A DNA stretch of 64,000 bases from Phycisphaeraceae bacterium (GTDB taxonomy: Bacteria; Planctomycetota; Phycisphaerae; Phycisphaerales; UBA1924), in assembly GCA_019636655.1 (NCBI GenBank), contig JAHBXB010000007.1, positions 62,001 to 126,000 of the forward strand, in the 5' to 3' direction. Each line of letters starts with the position of its first letter. The first letter of the stretch is position 1. The notes beneath the pieces are model-generated. The model saw nothing but the letters and a program-made list of their open reading frames with translations, did no database searches and was not told the DNA's origin. Both the position numbers and the translations under genes were made by a program. Positions 41,898 through 50,722 of this stretch are shown here, in pieces.

Positions 41898-42569
41898 GTG
41901 GCCCCTCGCGACATGGATTCAGGGATGGAAGCGGCGCCAACGCGACCTGCGTTCTCGGGGAGGTCGGGGTCGCCTGCGCCGATTCCGCGCCTGGACCAAG
42001 CCATGTTCGCCACCGAGTACCAGAACGCCCACCGAGCCCTGTGGTGCATCGCCGCCGGCGTGCTGGGCGACCGTTCAGGGGCGGCGGATGTCGTGCAGGA
42101 CGCCGCCGTGACGGGCCTGCGCAAACTGCACGAGTTCCAGCCGGGCACGAGCTTCCTGGCGTGGATGGCGAGGATTGTGCGATTCACGGCGATCAACCAG
42201 CGCCGCAAACACCAGCGTCATCGCACCGGGGGTGTTGATCCATCGGCCCTGGATGCCACTCCGGGGCATGGCCCCGGCGTCGCGTTCGCCCCGGTGGTGA
42301 ACTCCCGAGGCGAGATCGTCGCCGCGGAAACTGTGTTCGATGACCGCATGCTCGGTGCGCTGCACGAACTCACGGAGCAGGCCAGGGCGTGCCTCCTGCT
42401 GCGGGTGGTTCTGGAGATGCCCTACCGGGATATCGCCGTGGCGCTGGACATTCCCGAGGGGACCGCGATGAGCCACGTCCATCGCGCGCGGCGGCAGATG
42501 CGAGCATCCCTCGCCGGATCGGGGCCGGCGAGCGCGGATGGCCAGAGACCGAAAGGGGGGAGTTCGTGA
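41898..42569 (+). CDS. ECF-type RNA polymerase sigma factor
   Basis: A 223-residue sigma-70 family factor. Region 2 is seen as FATEYQNAHRALWCIAAGVLGDRSGAADVVQDAAVTGLRK with the linker FQPGTSFLAWMARIVRFTAIN. Region 4 follows (LHELTEQARACLLLRVVLEMPYRDIAVAL then IPEGTAMSHVHRARRQMR) for -35 recognition. A spacer of about 50 residues between them is longer than usual. GTG 41898 and ATG 41913 are both possible starts. Its TGA overlaps the GTG of the next gene, a probable anti-sigma factor, so the pair is translationally coupled. Confidence 0.9.
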   Translation: MAPRDMDSGMEAAPTRPAFSGRSGSPAPIPRLDQAMFATEYQNAHRALWCIAAGVLGDRSGAADVVQDAAVTGLRKLHEFQPGTSFLAWMARIVRFTAINQRRKHQRHRTGGVDPSALDATPGHGPGVAFAPVVNSRGEIVAAETVFDDRMLGALHELTEQARACLLLRVVLEMPYRDIAVALDIPEGTAMSHVHRARRQMRASLAGSGPASADGQRPKGGSS

Positions 42570-43399
42570 GTCAACCGATGAACGAGTCCGATGCACGTAT
42601 TGAGTCGTACCTCGACGGCACGCTCGTCGGCGCCGAACTGGCCGCGTTCGAGGCACAACTGAGCACCGATGCTGCGCTTCGGTCGGCTCTGGATGTGCAA
42701 CTCCGGCTCGATGCGAGGCTGCGCGCGGTGTTCGCGCCCCCGCCGATGCGAGCCGTTAAAGCTGCTCCCGAGATAGAGTCGAGCCTGGACCTCGAGCCCG
42801 AGTCGGCCCCGGCTCCGCGCAGTGCTCCGCCAGCGCCGATGAAAACGGTGGAGGCGCCCGACCCCGCTGCCCACACATCCGGTGCAGCGACCGGCCGCTG
42901 GAGGCCGAACCGCGTGCACTACGGCGCGATCGCCGCGGTCGTGGCGATCGCCGGCGGGATCGGCGTGTACCTCGCGGCGTTCTCGACATCGGGCCCGTCG
43001 GGCGGCGAGGGCGCCAACCCGTCGCTGACGGCCACAGCGATCTACTCGGCGCAAGGGGCCAAGTCGTGGACGCCGGACTGGGCGTGCAAGGACGATGAGG
43101 AGTTCAAGGACACGACGCGCAAGGCGCTCGGCCGCGCGGTGCTCTTCCACCCGGCCAACGGCGTGGCGCTGGTCGGTTGGACGTACGGCCAGTCGCCGTT
43201 GTCGGGGTATACCTCGATGCTGCTGGCGAAGGTCGAGGGGCGGCCGGTGCTGGTGCTGATGGGCAAGTCCGGCGACGACGCGAGGGTGCCGGGCGGGGCG
43301 GGGCTGAACGTGTTCAAGCGCAGCCTGCCCGGGGTTGTGATGTACGAGATCACACCGCTGGATCGATCGGCGGTGATCGATCACGCGTACGAGCCGTAG
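42566..43399 (+). CDS. Probable membrane anti-sigma factor
   Basis: A 277-residue protein whose GTG overlaps the sigma-factor stop, with AGGGGGG just upstream. Residues 1-60 (ESDARIESYLDGTLVGAELAAFEAQLSTDAALRSALD) match the N-terminal helical part of anti-sigma/zf-HC2-like proteins but lack the His-Cys-Cys zinc site. One membrane helix follows near 112-133 (YGAIAAVVAIAGGIGVYLAAF). The C-terminal part is an extracytoplasmic domain with Cys and Trp (SWTPDWACKDDEEF). Topology and position suggest it holds the sigma factor at the membrane until a signal; inferred. Confidence 0.75.
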   Translation: MSQPMNESDARIESYLDGTLVGAELAAFEAQLSTDAALRSALDVQLRLDARLRAVFAPPPMRAVKAAPEIESSLDLEPESAPAPRSAPPAPMKTVEAPDPAAHTSGAATGRWRPNRVHYGAIAAVVAIAGGIGVYLAAFSTSGPSGGEGANPSLTATAIYSAQGAKSWTPDWACKDDEEFKDTTRKALGRAVLFHPANGVALVGWTYGQSPLSGYTSMLLAKVEGRPVLVLMGKSGDDARVPGGAGLNVFKRSLPGVVMYEITPLDRSAVIDHAYEP

Positions 43400-43433
43400 C
43401 GGCGCGCCCTCCACAGGACCGGGCGCTCTCGGG

Positions 43434-43439
43434 TAGGCT
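43434..43439 (+). promoter_or_regulatory. Candidate -10 (TAGGCT) 8 bases before cls
   Basis: TAGGCT ends 8 bases before the cls ATG and no Shine-Dalgarno is present, so cls may also have its own leaderless transcript besides read-through from the sigma operon. Confidence 0.4.
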
Positions 43440-43447
43440 GGCGCGCC

Positions 43448-44881
43448 ATGCTCCCGCACGACCCAACCACCTGGACAACCCTCTACTTTGCCTCGGAGTG
43501 GGTCATCCGCCTGATCATGATCGTGGTCGTTCCGTTCCGGCGGACGCCCGCCGCGGCGAAGGGGTGGCTGCTGCTGCTGTTCTTCCTGCCATGGCCGGGG
43601 CTGATTCTTTATCACCTCATCGGGCGGCCGACGTACCCCAAGTGGCGGCTGGACCAGGTCGCGAAACTGCCGCCGGTGGCCGAGCCGATCCGCGAGCGGA
43701 TCAGCCAGGCCGGGTTCGTCGCCGAGCCTCCGCTCCCCGAGTCGCTGGCGCACGCGAGCCTGCTGGTCCGGAACCTGGGTCGGATGCGGCCGCTCGCGGG
43801 CAACTCGACCGAGATCATCGACCGGTACGACGCCTGGATCGACCGGCTGGTGGCGGACATCGACAGCGCTGCGCAGAGCGTGCACCTGATGTTCTACATC
43901 TTCGCAAACGACGCCACGGGGATGAAGGTGATCGAGGCGATCCGGCGCGCGACCGCCCGCGGCGTGGCCTGCCGCGTGTTGATCGACTACCTGGGCTCGT
44001 CTCGTTGGCGGGCAGGGACGCTCGCGGCGCTGCACGCGGCAGGAGCGGAGGCCCATTGCTCGCTGCCGGTGAAGATGTTCCATCCACGGGCGCGGCTGGA
44101 CCTGCGGAACCACGCCAAGATCGCAGTGATCGACGGGGCGGTGGCGCACACCGGCTCGCAGAATATCGTGGACTCCACGTTCAAGCCCGGGCTTGCGTAC
44201 GAGGATCTCATGGTCCGGCTCGTCGGCCCCGTGGGGCTGGAACTGCAGGCGCTCTTCGCCGCGGATTGGTTCCTTGAGTCCGGGAAGATGCTGGACCTGG
44301 AGGGGCACTTCCCAGCGCCGGACAAGGCGGGCAGCGTCGATGCCCAGGTGCTGCCGAGCAGCCCGGATTTCCCCGTCCCCAACGTTCAGCGGCTGGTGGT
44401 GGCGCTGATCCACGCGGCGAGGGAGCGGGTGGTGCTGACCACCCCGTACCTGGTCCCCGACGAGGCGCTCCTGCAGGCGCTGCAGACCGCCGTGCTGCGC
44501 GGCATCGAGGTGCACATCGTGGTCGCCAGCCAGCCCGACCAGGTGCTGGTGTGCCTGGCGCAGCGATCCTACTACGACGAACTCCTGAGCATGGGGGTGG
44601 TCGTGCACGAGTACCACGCCAGGTTCCTCCACGCCAAGCACGTGAGCATCGACGGCGAGATCGCCCTGATCGGGTCGAGCAATATGGACATCCGCTCATT
44701 CGTGCTCAACGCCGAGGCGGTCGTGGTCCTGTACGACAAGGGAGTGACGGCCGACCTGCGCCGCATCCAGGAGCGATATTTCGCCGAGAGCAACCCGCTG
44801 GATCTGGAGGTGTGGCGGCGGCGCCCGCTGCGCCGGAAGATCGCGGAGAATCTGGCGCGGCTGATGAGCCCGCTGCTGTAG
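43448..44881 (+). CDS. cls: Cardiolipin synthase (phospholipase D family)
   Basis: A 477-residue membrane enzyme that forms cardiolipin from phosphatidylglycerol. Two N-terminal helices (about 15-50) precede two HKD motifs: HAKIAVIDGAVAHTGSQNI and HAKHVSIDGEIALIGSSNMD, both complete. Length and order match ClsA. It follows the anti-sigma gene by 48 bases. Its substrate is made by PgsA-PgpA encoded at 22.2-23.6 kb. Confidence 0.95.
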   Translation: MLPHDPTTWTTLYFASEWVIRLIMIVVVPFRRTPAAAKGWLLLLFFLPWPGLILYHLIGRPTYPKWRLDQVAKLPPVAEPIRERISQAGFVAEPPLPESLAHASLLVRNLGRMRPLAGNSTEIIDRYDAWIDRLVADIDSAAQSVHLMFYIFANDATGMKVIEAIRRATARGVACRVLIDYLGSSRWRAGTLAALHAAGAEAHCSLPVKMFHPRARLDLRNHAKIAVIDGAVAHTGSQNIVDSTFKPGLAYEDLMVRLVGPVGLELQALFAADWFLESGKMLDLEGHFPAPDKAGSVDAQVLPSSPDFPVPNVQRLVVALIHAARERVVLTTPYLVPDEALLQALQTAVLRGIEVHIVVASQPDQVLVCLAQRSYYDELLSMGVVVHEYHARFLHAKHVSIDGEIALIGSSNMDIRSFVLNAEAVVVLYDKGVTADLRRIQERYFAESNPLDLEVWRRRPLRRKIAENLARLMSPLL

Positions 44882-44909
44882 ACTTCGCTATCGCTAACGA
44901 GCCCAGGCG

Positions 44910-46037
44910 ATGTCTCATCATCATCATCATCATCAGCAGCAGCAACAATCTCCCGCCGAACCTGTGCCCGAATCCGCCGAGGGCGTCGTTGAGGATCGTG
45001 CGACGCAACGGACGGGCTGGCGGCGCAGTCTCGCTCTGGCGGGTCTGAGCGTGCTGTGGCTCTCGCTTGTGATCGCGGCGTTGTGGTCCGTCGGCGCGAT
45101 CCTCTATTCCAACCTGCCCTGGGCCTGGGTTCGGGTGACGCTCACGGGGGTTTTCATCGTCGGGTGCGTCGGCCTTGCCGGGTTCTACCCGCGTCGCCGC
45201 AGTGCCCTGGTGATCTTCCTTGGGGCTTTCGGGGTCGTGCTCATCTGGTTCCTGCTGACGCCGGCGTCCAACACGCGGGACTGGATGCCTGATGTGGCGG
45301 TCGCGCCGTCGGTGCAGATCGACGGTGATCGCGTGACGATCCGCAACGTCAGGGACTTCGCCTACCGCTCCGAGGCTGACTACGACGCCAGGTACACCAC
45401 CCGCACCGTCGATCTCTCCCGCCTCAAGAGCATCGACCTGATCATGTCCTACTGGGGCCCGACGCTGATCTGCCACACCTTCGTCACCTTCGGGTTCGAC
45501 GACGGGCAGTTCCTGTGCTGCTCCATTGAAACGAGAAAGAAGAAGGGCGACGAATACTCCGCGATCCGCGGGCTCTACCGCCAGTACGAACTCATCTACA
45601 TCTGGGCCGAAGAGCGGGACGTGATCGGGCTGCGGACCAACCACCGGGGCGAGGAGGTGTTCGTCTACCGCCTCGAGTTCAAGCCCGAGCGGCTCCGCCG
45701 GATCTTCCTCGACTACCTCGACCGGACCATCTCGATGGAGACCCGGCCCGAGTGGTACAACGCCGTCACCAACTCCTGCGGCATGAACATCATCTACAGC
45801 GCCGCAGCACGCCGGCCGTGGATCCCGCTCAAACCGAACCTGCTGATGAACGGCCGGTGGGACCGGGTGATCTACGAGTCCGGCCACTTCTCAACGCCGC
45901 TCCCGTTCCCGGAGTTCCGCGCGCAGAGCCGGGTGAACACCAGGGCCCAGGCGGCCGAGGGCTCCACCGAGTTCTCCGCCCGGATCCGCGAGGGCCTGCC
46001 CTCGATCCCCGCCGCGCCGACCCGCCCGGGCGGGTGA
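44910..46037 (+). CDS. DUF4105 membrane protein with natural His6-Gln5 N-terminus
   Basis: A 375-residue protein 28 bases after cls, likely in the same operon. It begins Met-Ser then six His and five Gln. Three membrane helices follow between about residues 40 and 125 (LSVLWLSLVIAALWSVGAIL, VRVTLTGVFIVGCVGLAGFY, VIFLGAFGVVLIWFLL). The remainder is a DUF4105/Lnb-type periplasmic domain: DLIMSYWGPTLICHTFVTFGFDDGQFL with a Cys-His pair, and later YNAVTNSCGMNI with the second Cys. These look like a papain-like Cys/His active site, suggesting a hydrolase or acyl transfer role. AGCCCAGG is the only weak Shine-Dalgarno. Confidence 0.85.
   Translation: MSHHHHHHQQQQQSPAEPVPESAEGVVEDRATQRTGWRRSLALAGLSVLWLSLVIAALWSVGAILYSNLPWAWVRVTLTGVFIVGCVGLAGFYPRRRSALVIFLGAFGVVLIWFLLTPASNTRDWMPDVAVAPSVQIDGDRVTIRNVRDFAYRSEADYDARYTTRTVDLSRLKSIDLIMSYWGPTLICHTFVTFGFDDGQFLCCSIETRKKKGDEYSAIRGLYRQYELIYIWAEERDVIGLRTNHRGEEVFVYRLEFKPERLRRIFLDYLDRTISMETRPEWYNAVTNSCGMNIIYSAAARRPWIPLKPNLLMNGRWDRVIYESGHFSTPLPFPEFRAQSRVNTRAQAAEGSTEFSARIREGLPSIPAAPTRPGG
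44916..44948 (+). repeat. (CAT)6-(CAG/CAA)5 trinucleotide tract
   Basis: Six uninterrupted CAT codons followed by three CAG and two CAA, directly after the second codon of the DUF4105 gene. It is the clearest simple-sequence tract in the window. Confidence 0.95.
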
Positions 46038-46049
46038 CCCCGGCCGGAG

Positions 46050-46826
46050 TCAGGTGAAGAACTCAACCTGCGCGGTCTCAAGGTTGTACATGGCGCCGAC
46101 CATGTCGAGGGTCCCCTTCCGCTCCATCTCGTCGAGCACCGGGCTCTGGGCGCGGATCACGTCGATGGTCATCGACACGTTCTTCCGCGCGACCGCGTCG
46201 ACGAAAGCAGGGTTCTTTGAGGTCCGGTCCCCCTCGAACTCCGTCGCCTCGACCGCTGGCCGGATCTTCGCGAGCAGCCCGGTCAGGTTGCCGAGCGTGG
46301 CGTTGTCGATCGCCCCCTTGATCGCGCCGCAGGCCGTGTGGCCCATCACCAGCAGCACCTTGGCCCCGCTGACCTTGCAGCCAAACTCGATGCCGCCGAT
46401 CACATCGGCGTTGGCGATGTTGCCCGCCATGCGGGAGTTGAAAACCTCGCCGATTCCCATGTCCATGACGATCTCGGCGGGGGCCCGCGAGTCGATGCAA
46501 CTGAGGATCACGGCCTTGGGGTACTGGCCCGCGGCGGACTCCCGCTGCTCCCTCAGAAAGTCCCGAGTCTGCAGCCGGCCCGAGCGGAACCGTTCATTCC
46601 CGGCCTTCATGCGGGCGATGATCTCCTCGGGGGTCAGCGCGTCTCGCTGCTCCTTGGAGAGGGGCTGGACCGTCCGGCCAAGAGCGACGCCGGACCCGAT
46701 CGCCCCGACCCCAACCAACCCCGCGGCCCCCAGAAGGGAGCCCTTCAAGAACCTCCGCCGCGCGCCGGAGTGCGCATTGCAGCACCCGGAATGGAGGCTC
46801 GCACCGGTCAAGTCAAGGGGATTCAT
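46050..46826 (-). CDS. Beta-class carbonic anhydrase with Tat signal
   Basis: A 258-residue zinc enzyme interconverting CO2 and bicarbonate. Zinc ligands are visible as Cys110 and Asp112 in SCIDSRAP, and His163 and Cys166 in GHTACG. The N-terminus carries a twin-arginine signal, ARRRFLKGSLLGAAGLVGVGAIGSG, so the protein is probably exported folded. AGAAAGG lies 9 bases before ATG 46826. It is convergent with the DUF4105 gene (12-base gap) and divergent from the tRNA-Thr/tuf block. Confidence 0.94.
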   Translation of the reverse strand: MNPLDLTGASLHSGCCNAHSGARRRFLKGSLLGAAGLVGVGAIGSGVALGRTVQPLSKEQRDALTPEEIIARMKAGNERFRSGRLQTRDFLREQRESAAGQYPKAVILSCIDSRAPAEIVMDMGIGEVFNSRMAGNIANADVIGGIEFGCKVSGAKVLLVMGHTACGAIKGAIDNATLGNLTGLLAKIRPAVEATEFEGDRTSKNPAFVDAVARKNVSMTIDVIRAQSPVLDEMERKGTLDMVGAMYNLETAQVEFFT

Positions 46827-46950
46827 GGGGTACGCCTTTCTGTTGGAGCGGTCCCGAAGACGGGCAACATTGGAAACGGCCCGACATGCTACCGCAAATT
46901 CGGTCCGGGGCGGTCGGCGCGGGCTGGCCGGCCCGCGCCCCCGGTGCCTG

Positions 46951-46978
46951 TTGACCTCCCCCCCGCCTCAGGTATCAT
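46951..46978 (+). promoter_or_regulatory. Sigma70-type promoter of the tRNA-Thr/tuf block
   Basis: TTGACC (46951-46956) and TATCAT (46973-46978) are 16 bases apart, the best promoter match seen in the window. Transcription would start about 46985, roughly 45 bases before tRNA-Thr. Confidence 0.7.
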
Positions 46979-47028
46979 CCCACCGCGCCGGGGCTTACAG
47001 GCTCCGGAGCGGATACTGTTTACGAAAG

Positions 47029-47100
47029 GCCGCCGTAGCTCAGTGGTAGAGCACACCCTTGGTAAGGGTGAGGTCGTGGGTTCAAGTCCCATCAGCGGCT
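47029..47100 (+). tRNA. tRNA-Thr (GGT)
   Basis: A 72-base cloverleaf without encoded CCA. The anticodon loop TTGGTAA is closed by CACCC/GGGTG, giving anticodon GGT. The D arm GCTC/GAGC and T arm with TTCAAGT are standard. The acceptor stem GCCGCCG/CAGCGGC has one C-A mismatch at pair 6-67. It lies upstream of tuf, the same place tRNA-Thr takes in many bacterial tufB operons. Confidence 0.95.
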
Positions 47101-47104
47101 TTTT

Positions 47105-47476
47105 GAGGCTCGGCTCCGTGGTACCCCGGCCTTCCCCGCCGGGTTTCCTCAGCCTGCCGACTGGGCTTGGCCGGAAATCCGGTCCGCCCCAGACCGGAAG
47201 GGTTGAGGGCGATAGACTTCCGGCCCTTCCCAGGCGGGTTCGGTCCGGGGGAGCGGGCCGGGAAGCGGCGTTTGTCGGTGGAGGTCGGAGGGGGTGCACG
47301 GCGGTGTTCCGGCACGGTTGCCGGTTCGTCCGCCGCGTTTGTTCGAGTTTCGCTCCGGGCGGCGACGGGCGGTGGGCCTGTCGATCTCGGGGTTCGGTTG
47401 GTTGGATCCTAAGGTTGCACCGGTTGTCTCGACTGTTTCGACGGACACACCAGTACTCACGGTTGGAGGTTCACAG
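47105..47476 (+). other. Long leader between tRNA-Thr and tuf
   Basis: About 370 bases without a convincing gene. It contains a CCCCGG/CCGGG hairpin-forming stretch near 47123-47142 and a CCGGAAG...CTTCCGG pair near 47194-47223. The in-frame extension upstream of the tuf ATG is not protein-like. A GGAGG stands 7 bases before the ATG. It is probably a processed spacer and the tuf 5' untranslated region. Confidence 0.5.
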
Positions 47477-48679
<1,203 letters not shown>

Positions 48680-48720
48680 GCCCCGGCCCGGCCCCGCGGC
48701 CGGCCGCTTGATCCATCCCC

Positions 48721-48746
48721 GGCCCGCCGGATGAACCCGGTGGGCC
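48721..48746 (+). promoter_or_regulatory. Hairpin in the tuf-rpmG spacer
   Basis: A 10-bp stem (GGCCCGCCGG with CCGGTGGGCC, one G-T pair) closes a 6-base loop. It is followed by GGATTTCC, not a true T tract, so it could be an attenuator or a processing site rather than a full terminator. Confidence 0.4.
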
Positions 48747-48849
48747 GGATTTCCGAAGGTTCGAGTATCCCAATCGGGTCCGCCGGGCGTCGAAACCGCA
48801 CGGGAGCCGGCGGCCCCGAAACCAGGTTCCTTGAAAGAGGTCGTTCGCG

Positions 48850-49035
48850 ATGGCAAAGAAGGGAAAAGCGGCCGCCCGCGAGTTCGTGTGGCTCCAGTGC
48901 ACCGAGACCGGTGACCTGAACTACCGCACCGAGATCAACGTCAAAGGCGGTGTCGCCGAGAAGATCAAGGCCGGCTTCAAGAAGTACTCGCCGCGTCTGC
49001 GCAAGCACACGCTGCACAAGGTCAAGAGGAAGTGA
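48850..49035 (+). CDS. rpmG: 50S ribosomal protein L33
   Basis: A 61-residue basic protein of the large subunit. Family features are ARE..WLQCTETGDLNYRTEIN, then KKYSPRLRKHTLHKVKRK. Only one Cys remains, so it is the zinc-free form. AGAGG lies 9 bases before the ATG. Placed between tuf and tRNA-Trp, as in many bacteria. Confidence 0.96.
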   Translation: MAKKGKAAAREFVWLQCTETGDLNYRTEINVKGGVAEKIKAGFKKYSPRLRKHTLHKVKRK

Positions 49036-49108
49036 GCCCGTTCACGCCGCGGGCGGCTCGCTCCGGCGTGTATCCCGCGGCGAACGGCCTGTCCCTGGCC
49101 GAGTCCTT

Positions 49109-49181
49109 ACGCCGGTAGCTCAATTGGTAGAGCAGCGGATTCCAAATCCGCAGGTTGCGGGTTCAAGTCCCTCCCGGCGTG
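49109..49181 (+). tRNA. tRNA-Trp (CCA)
   Basis: A 73-base cloverleaf. The anticodon loop TTCCAAA, closed by GCGGA/TCCGC, gives anticodon CCA. The acceptor stem ACGCCGG/CCGGCGT is perfect with discriminator G. The T stem GCGGG/CCCTC has one C-T mismatch. Position between rpmG and secE matches the conserved bacterial order. Confidence 0.95.
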
Positions 49182-49312
49182 TTCGTGCGAGCGGTCGAAG
49201 ACTCTGCGGCGGCCGGGGCTGACGGGGGAACGATCCCGTCAACCGACCCCGGGCCCCGAGGCCGCGGCACGCGTTCTGGTCTCTCCCCACGGATCGGGGA
49301 CGGAGTGTCCTG

Positions 49313-50014
49313 ATGGCCATCGGAATCTACAAGCCCGGGCAGGGGTATTGGGTGCGGGTGCTCACGGCCTCGCTGCTCGCGGTGGTCGTCCTGGCCACCT
49401 CGGCGTGGGTGTACTCCCAGGCCGGGCTCGCGTTCGAGTCGCTGCCCAAGTCGGTCTGGTCCTTCCAGCTCAAGAGCACGAACGGCGCGGTGAGCCCGGG
49501 CGATGTGGTGACCTTCCTCGCCAAGCCCGCTCGCCCCGGCGATGCACCCGCCTCGATCGGCACCGCCAAGGTGCTCTCCTACGACCAGTTCAACACCGAG
49601 CTCCGCGTCTCCGGGTTCGTCGGGGCCACCCCCGAGTCCGACCTGAGCCGCGCCGGCCGCGTCTCGGCGGGCGGGGCCGCGCCTTTCACCGGCGAGGTCA
49701 CCGGGTCGCCCACCGCCTCCGCGGCCGTCGAGCCGCTGATGGTCCAGGGCGCCGCGGTCGGCATCGTCCTGCTGATCGGCGCCGTGATCATCTACTGGGT
49801 CGTGGCGATCCGCCCCGGCACGGTGGACTTCCTCGTCGCCACCGACACGGAGATGAAGAAGGTCAACTGGTCCACTCGGAAGGATATCGTGCGGTCCACC
49901 GGCGTGGTGATCTTCGCGTCGGTGCTGATCGCCGGCGTGCTCTACGGGTTCGACCAGGTGTTCTCCCTGTTCTTCCGCGCGATCGGCATCCTGGCGACGG
50001 GCTCGGGATCCTGA
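49313..50014 (+). CDS. secE: Preprotein translocase subunit SecE, N-terminally extended
   Basis: A 233-residue inner-membrane protein. The conserved SecE part is at the C-terminus: ATDTEMKKVNWSTRKDIVRSTGVVIFASVLIAGVLYGFD (about 178-217), the amphipathic helix plus membrane helix that clamp SecY. Before it lie two more membrane helices (about 16-35 and 145-167) with a soluble segment of about 110 residues between. Typical SecE is 60-130 residues. GGAG is 7 bases before ATG. nusG follows, the standard order. Confidence 0.92.
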   Translation: MAIGIYKPGQGYWVRVLTASLLAVVVLATSAWVYSQAGLAFESLPKSVWSFQLKSTNGAVSPGDVVTFLAKPARPGDAPASIGTAKVLSYDQFNTELRVSGFVGATPESDLSRAGRVSAGGAAPFTGEVTGSPTASAAVEPLMVQGAAVGIVLLIGAVIIYWVVAIRPGTVDFLVATDTEMKKVNWSTRKDIVRSTGVVIFASVLIAGVLYGFDQVFSLFFRAIGILATGSGS

Positions 50015-50074
50015 CCGATCGGCGTGTCTTCTTCGCTCGATGCCCCGGGGTGGGCGGGAAAGGGTGCTCCAGCC

Positions 50075-50722
50075 ATGTCCGACAAGAACGCTACGACCGA
50101 CAGCCAAACCGAGGGTGCCCCGGAGCGGGCCGGTGTGATCACCGGCGACGATCCGATCCGGCAGGGTGATATGAACTGGTTCGTGCTCCGCGTCGCCTCC
50201 AACAAGGAGTCGTACGTCCGCGAGACGCTGCTGCGCAAGGTCCAGATCGAGGCGATGCAGCACCTGGTCGGCCGAATCCTGGTCCCCACCGAGAAGACCA
50301 AGACCGTCAAGGGCGGCAAGCAGCGGATCGTCGAGAGCAAGCTCTATCCCGGCTACGTCTTCGTCGAGATGCGCCTCGAGCCCGACGGCCGTATCCCGCA
50401 GGACGTGTTCTTCCTCATCAAGGAGACGACCGGCGTCGGTGATTTCGTCGGCACCGCGGGGCGCCCCACGCCGATGAAGGACCACGAGATCGAGAAGATG
50501 CTCATCGATTCTCGCAAGCCCGAGGACCAACCGACTGTCAAGCTCGTCTTCCAGAAGGGCGAGAACGTCCGCGTCAAGGAGGGCCCCTTCGAGGGCTACG
50601 AGGGGACGGTGGACGAGCTGTTCCCCGACAAGGGCGTCGTCCGCGTGCTGGTCACGATCTTCGGCCGCCAGGCCCCAATCGACCTCGAGGAGTGGCAGCT
50701 GGGCAAGGCCGACGAGGTCTGA
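50075..50722 (+). CDS. nusG: Transcription termination/antitermination protein NusG
   Basis: A 215-residue RNA polymerase-binding factor. The NGN domain starts MNWFVLRVASNKESYVRETLL and includes ESKLYPGYVFVEMRLE. The C-terminal KOW domain reads KGENVRVKEGPFEGYEGTVDELFPDKGVVRVLVTIFGR. ATG 50075 is chosen for the GGGAAAGGG upstream; a GTG at 50024 would add 17 poor residues. The first 30 residues before the NGN domain are a short polar extension. Last gene of the tuf-nusG block. Confidence 0.96.
   Translation: MSDKNATTDSQTEGAPERAGVITGDDPIRQGDMNWFVLRVASNKESYVRETLLRKVQIEAMQHLVGRILVPTEKTKTVKGGKQRIVESKLYPGYVFVEMRLEPDGRIPQDVFFLIKETTGVGDFVGTAGRPTPMKDHEIEKMLIDSRKPEDQPTVKLVFQKGENVRVKEGPFEGYEGTVDELFPDKGVVRVLVTIFGRQAPIDLEEWQLGKADEV

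Noticed and set aside
44916-44948. His6 tag as vector contamination
   Set aside because: Flanking sequence is continuous with cls and the DUF4105 domain; no vector or linker sequence is seen.
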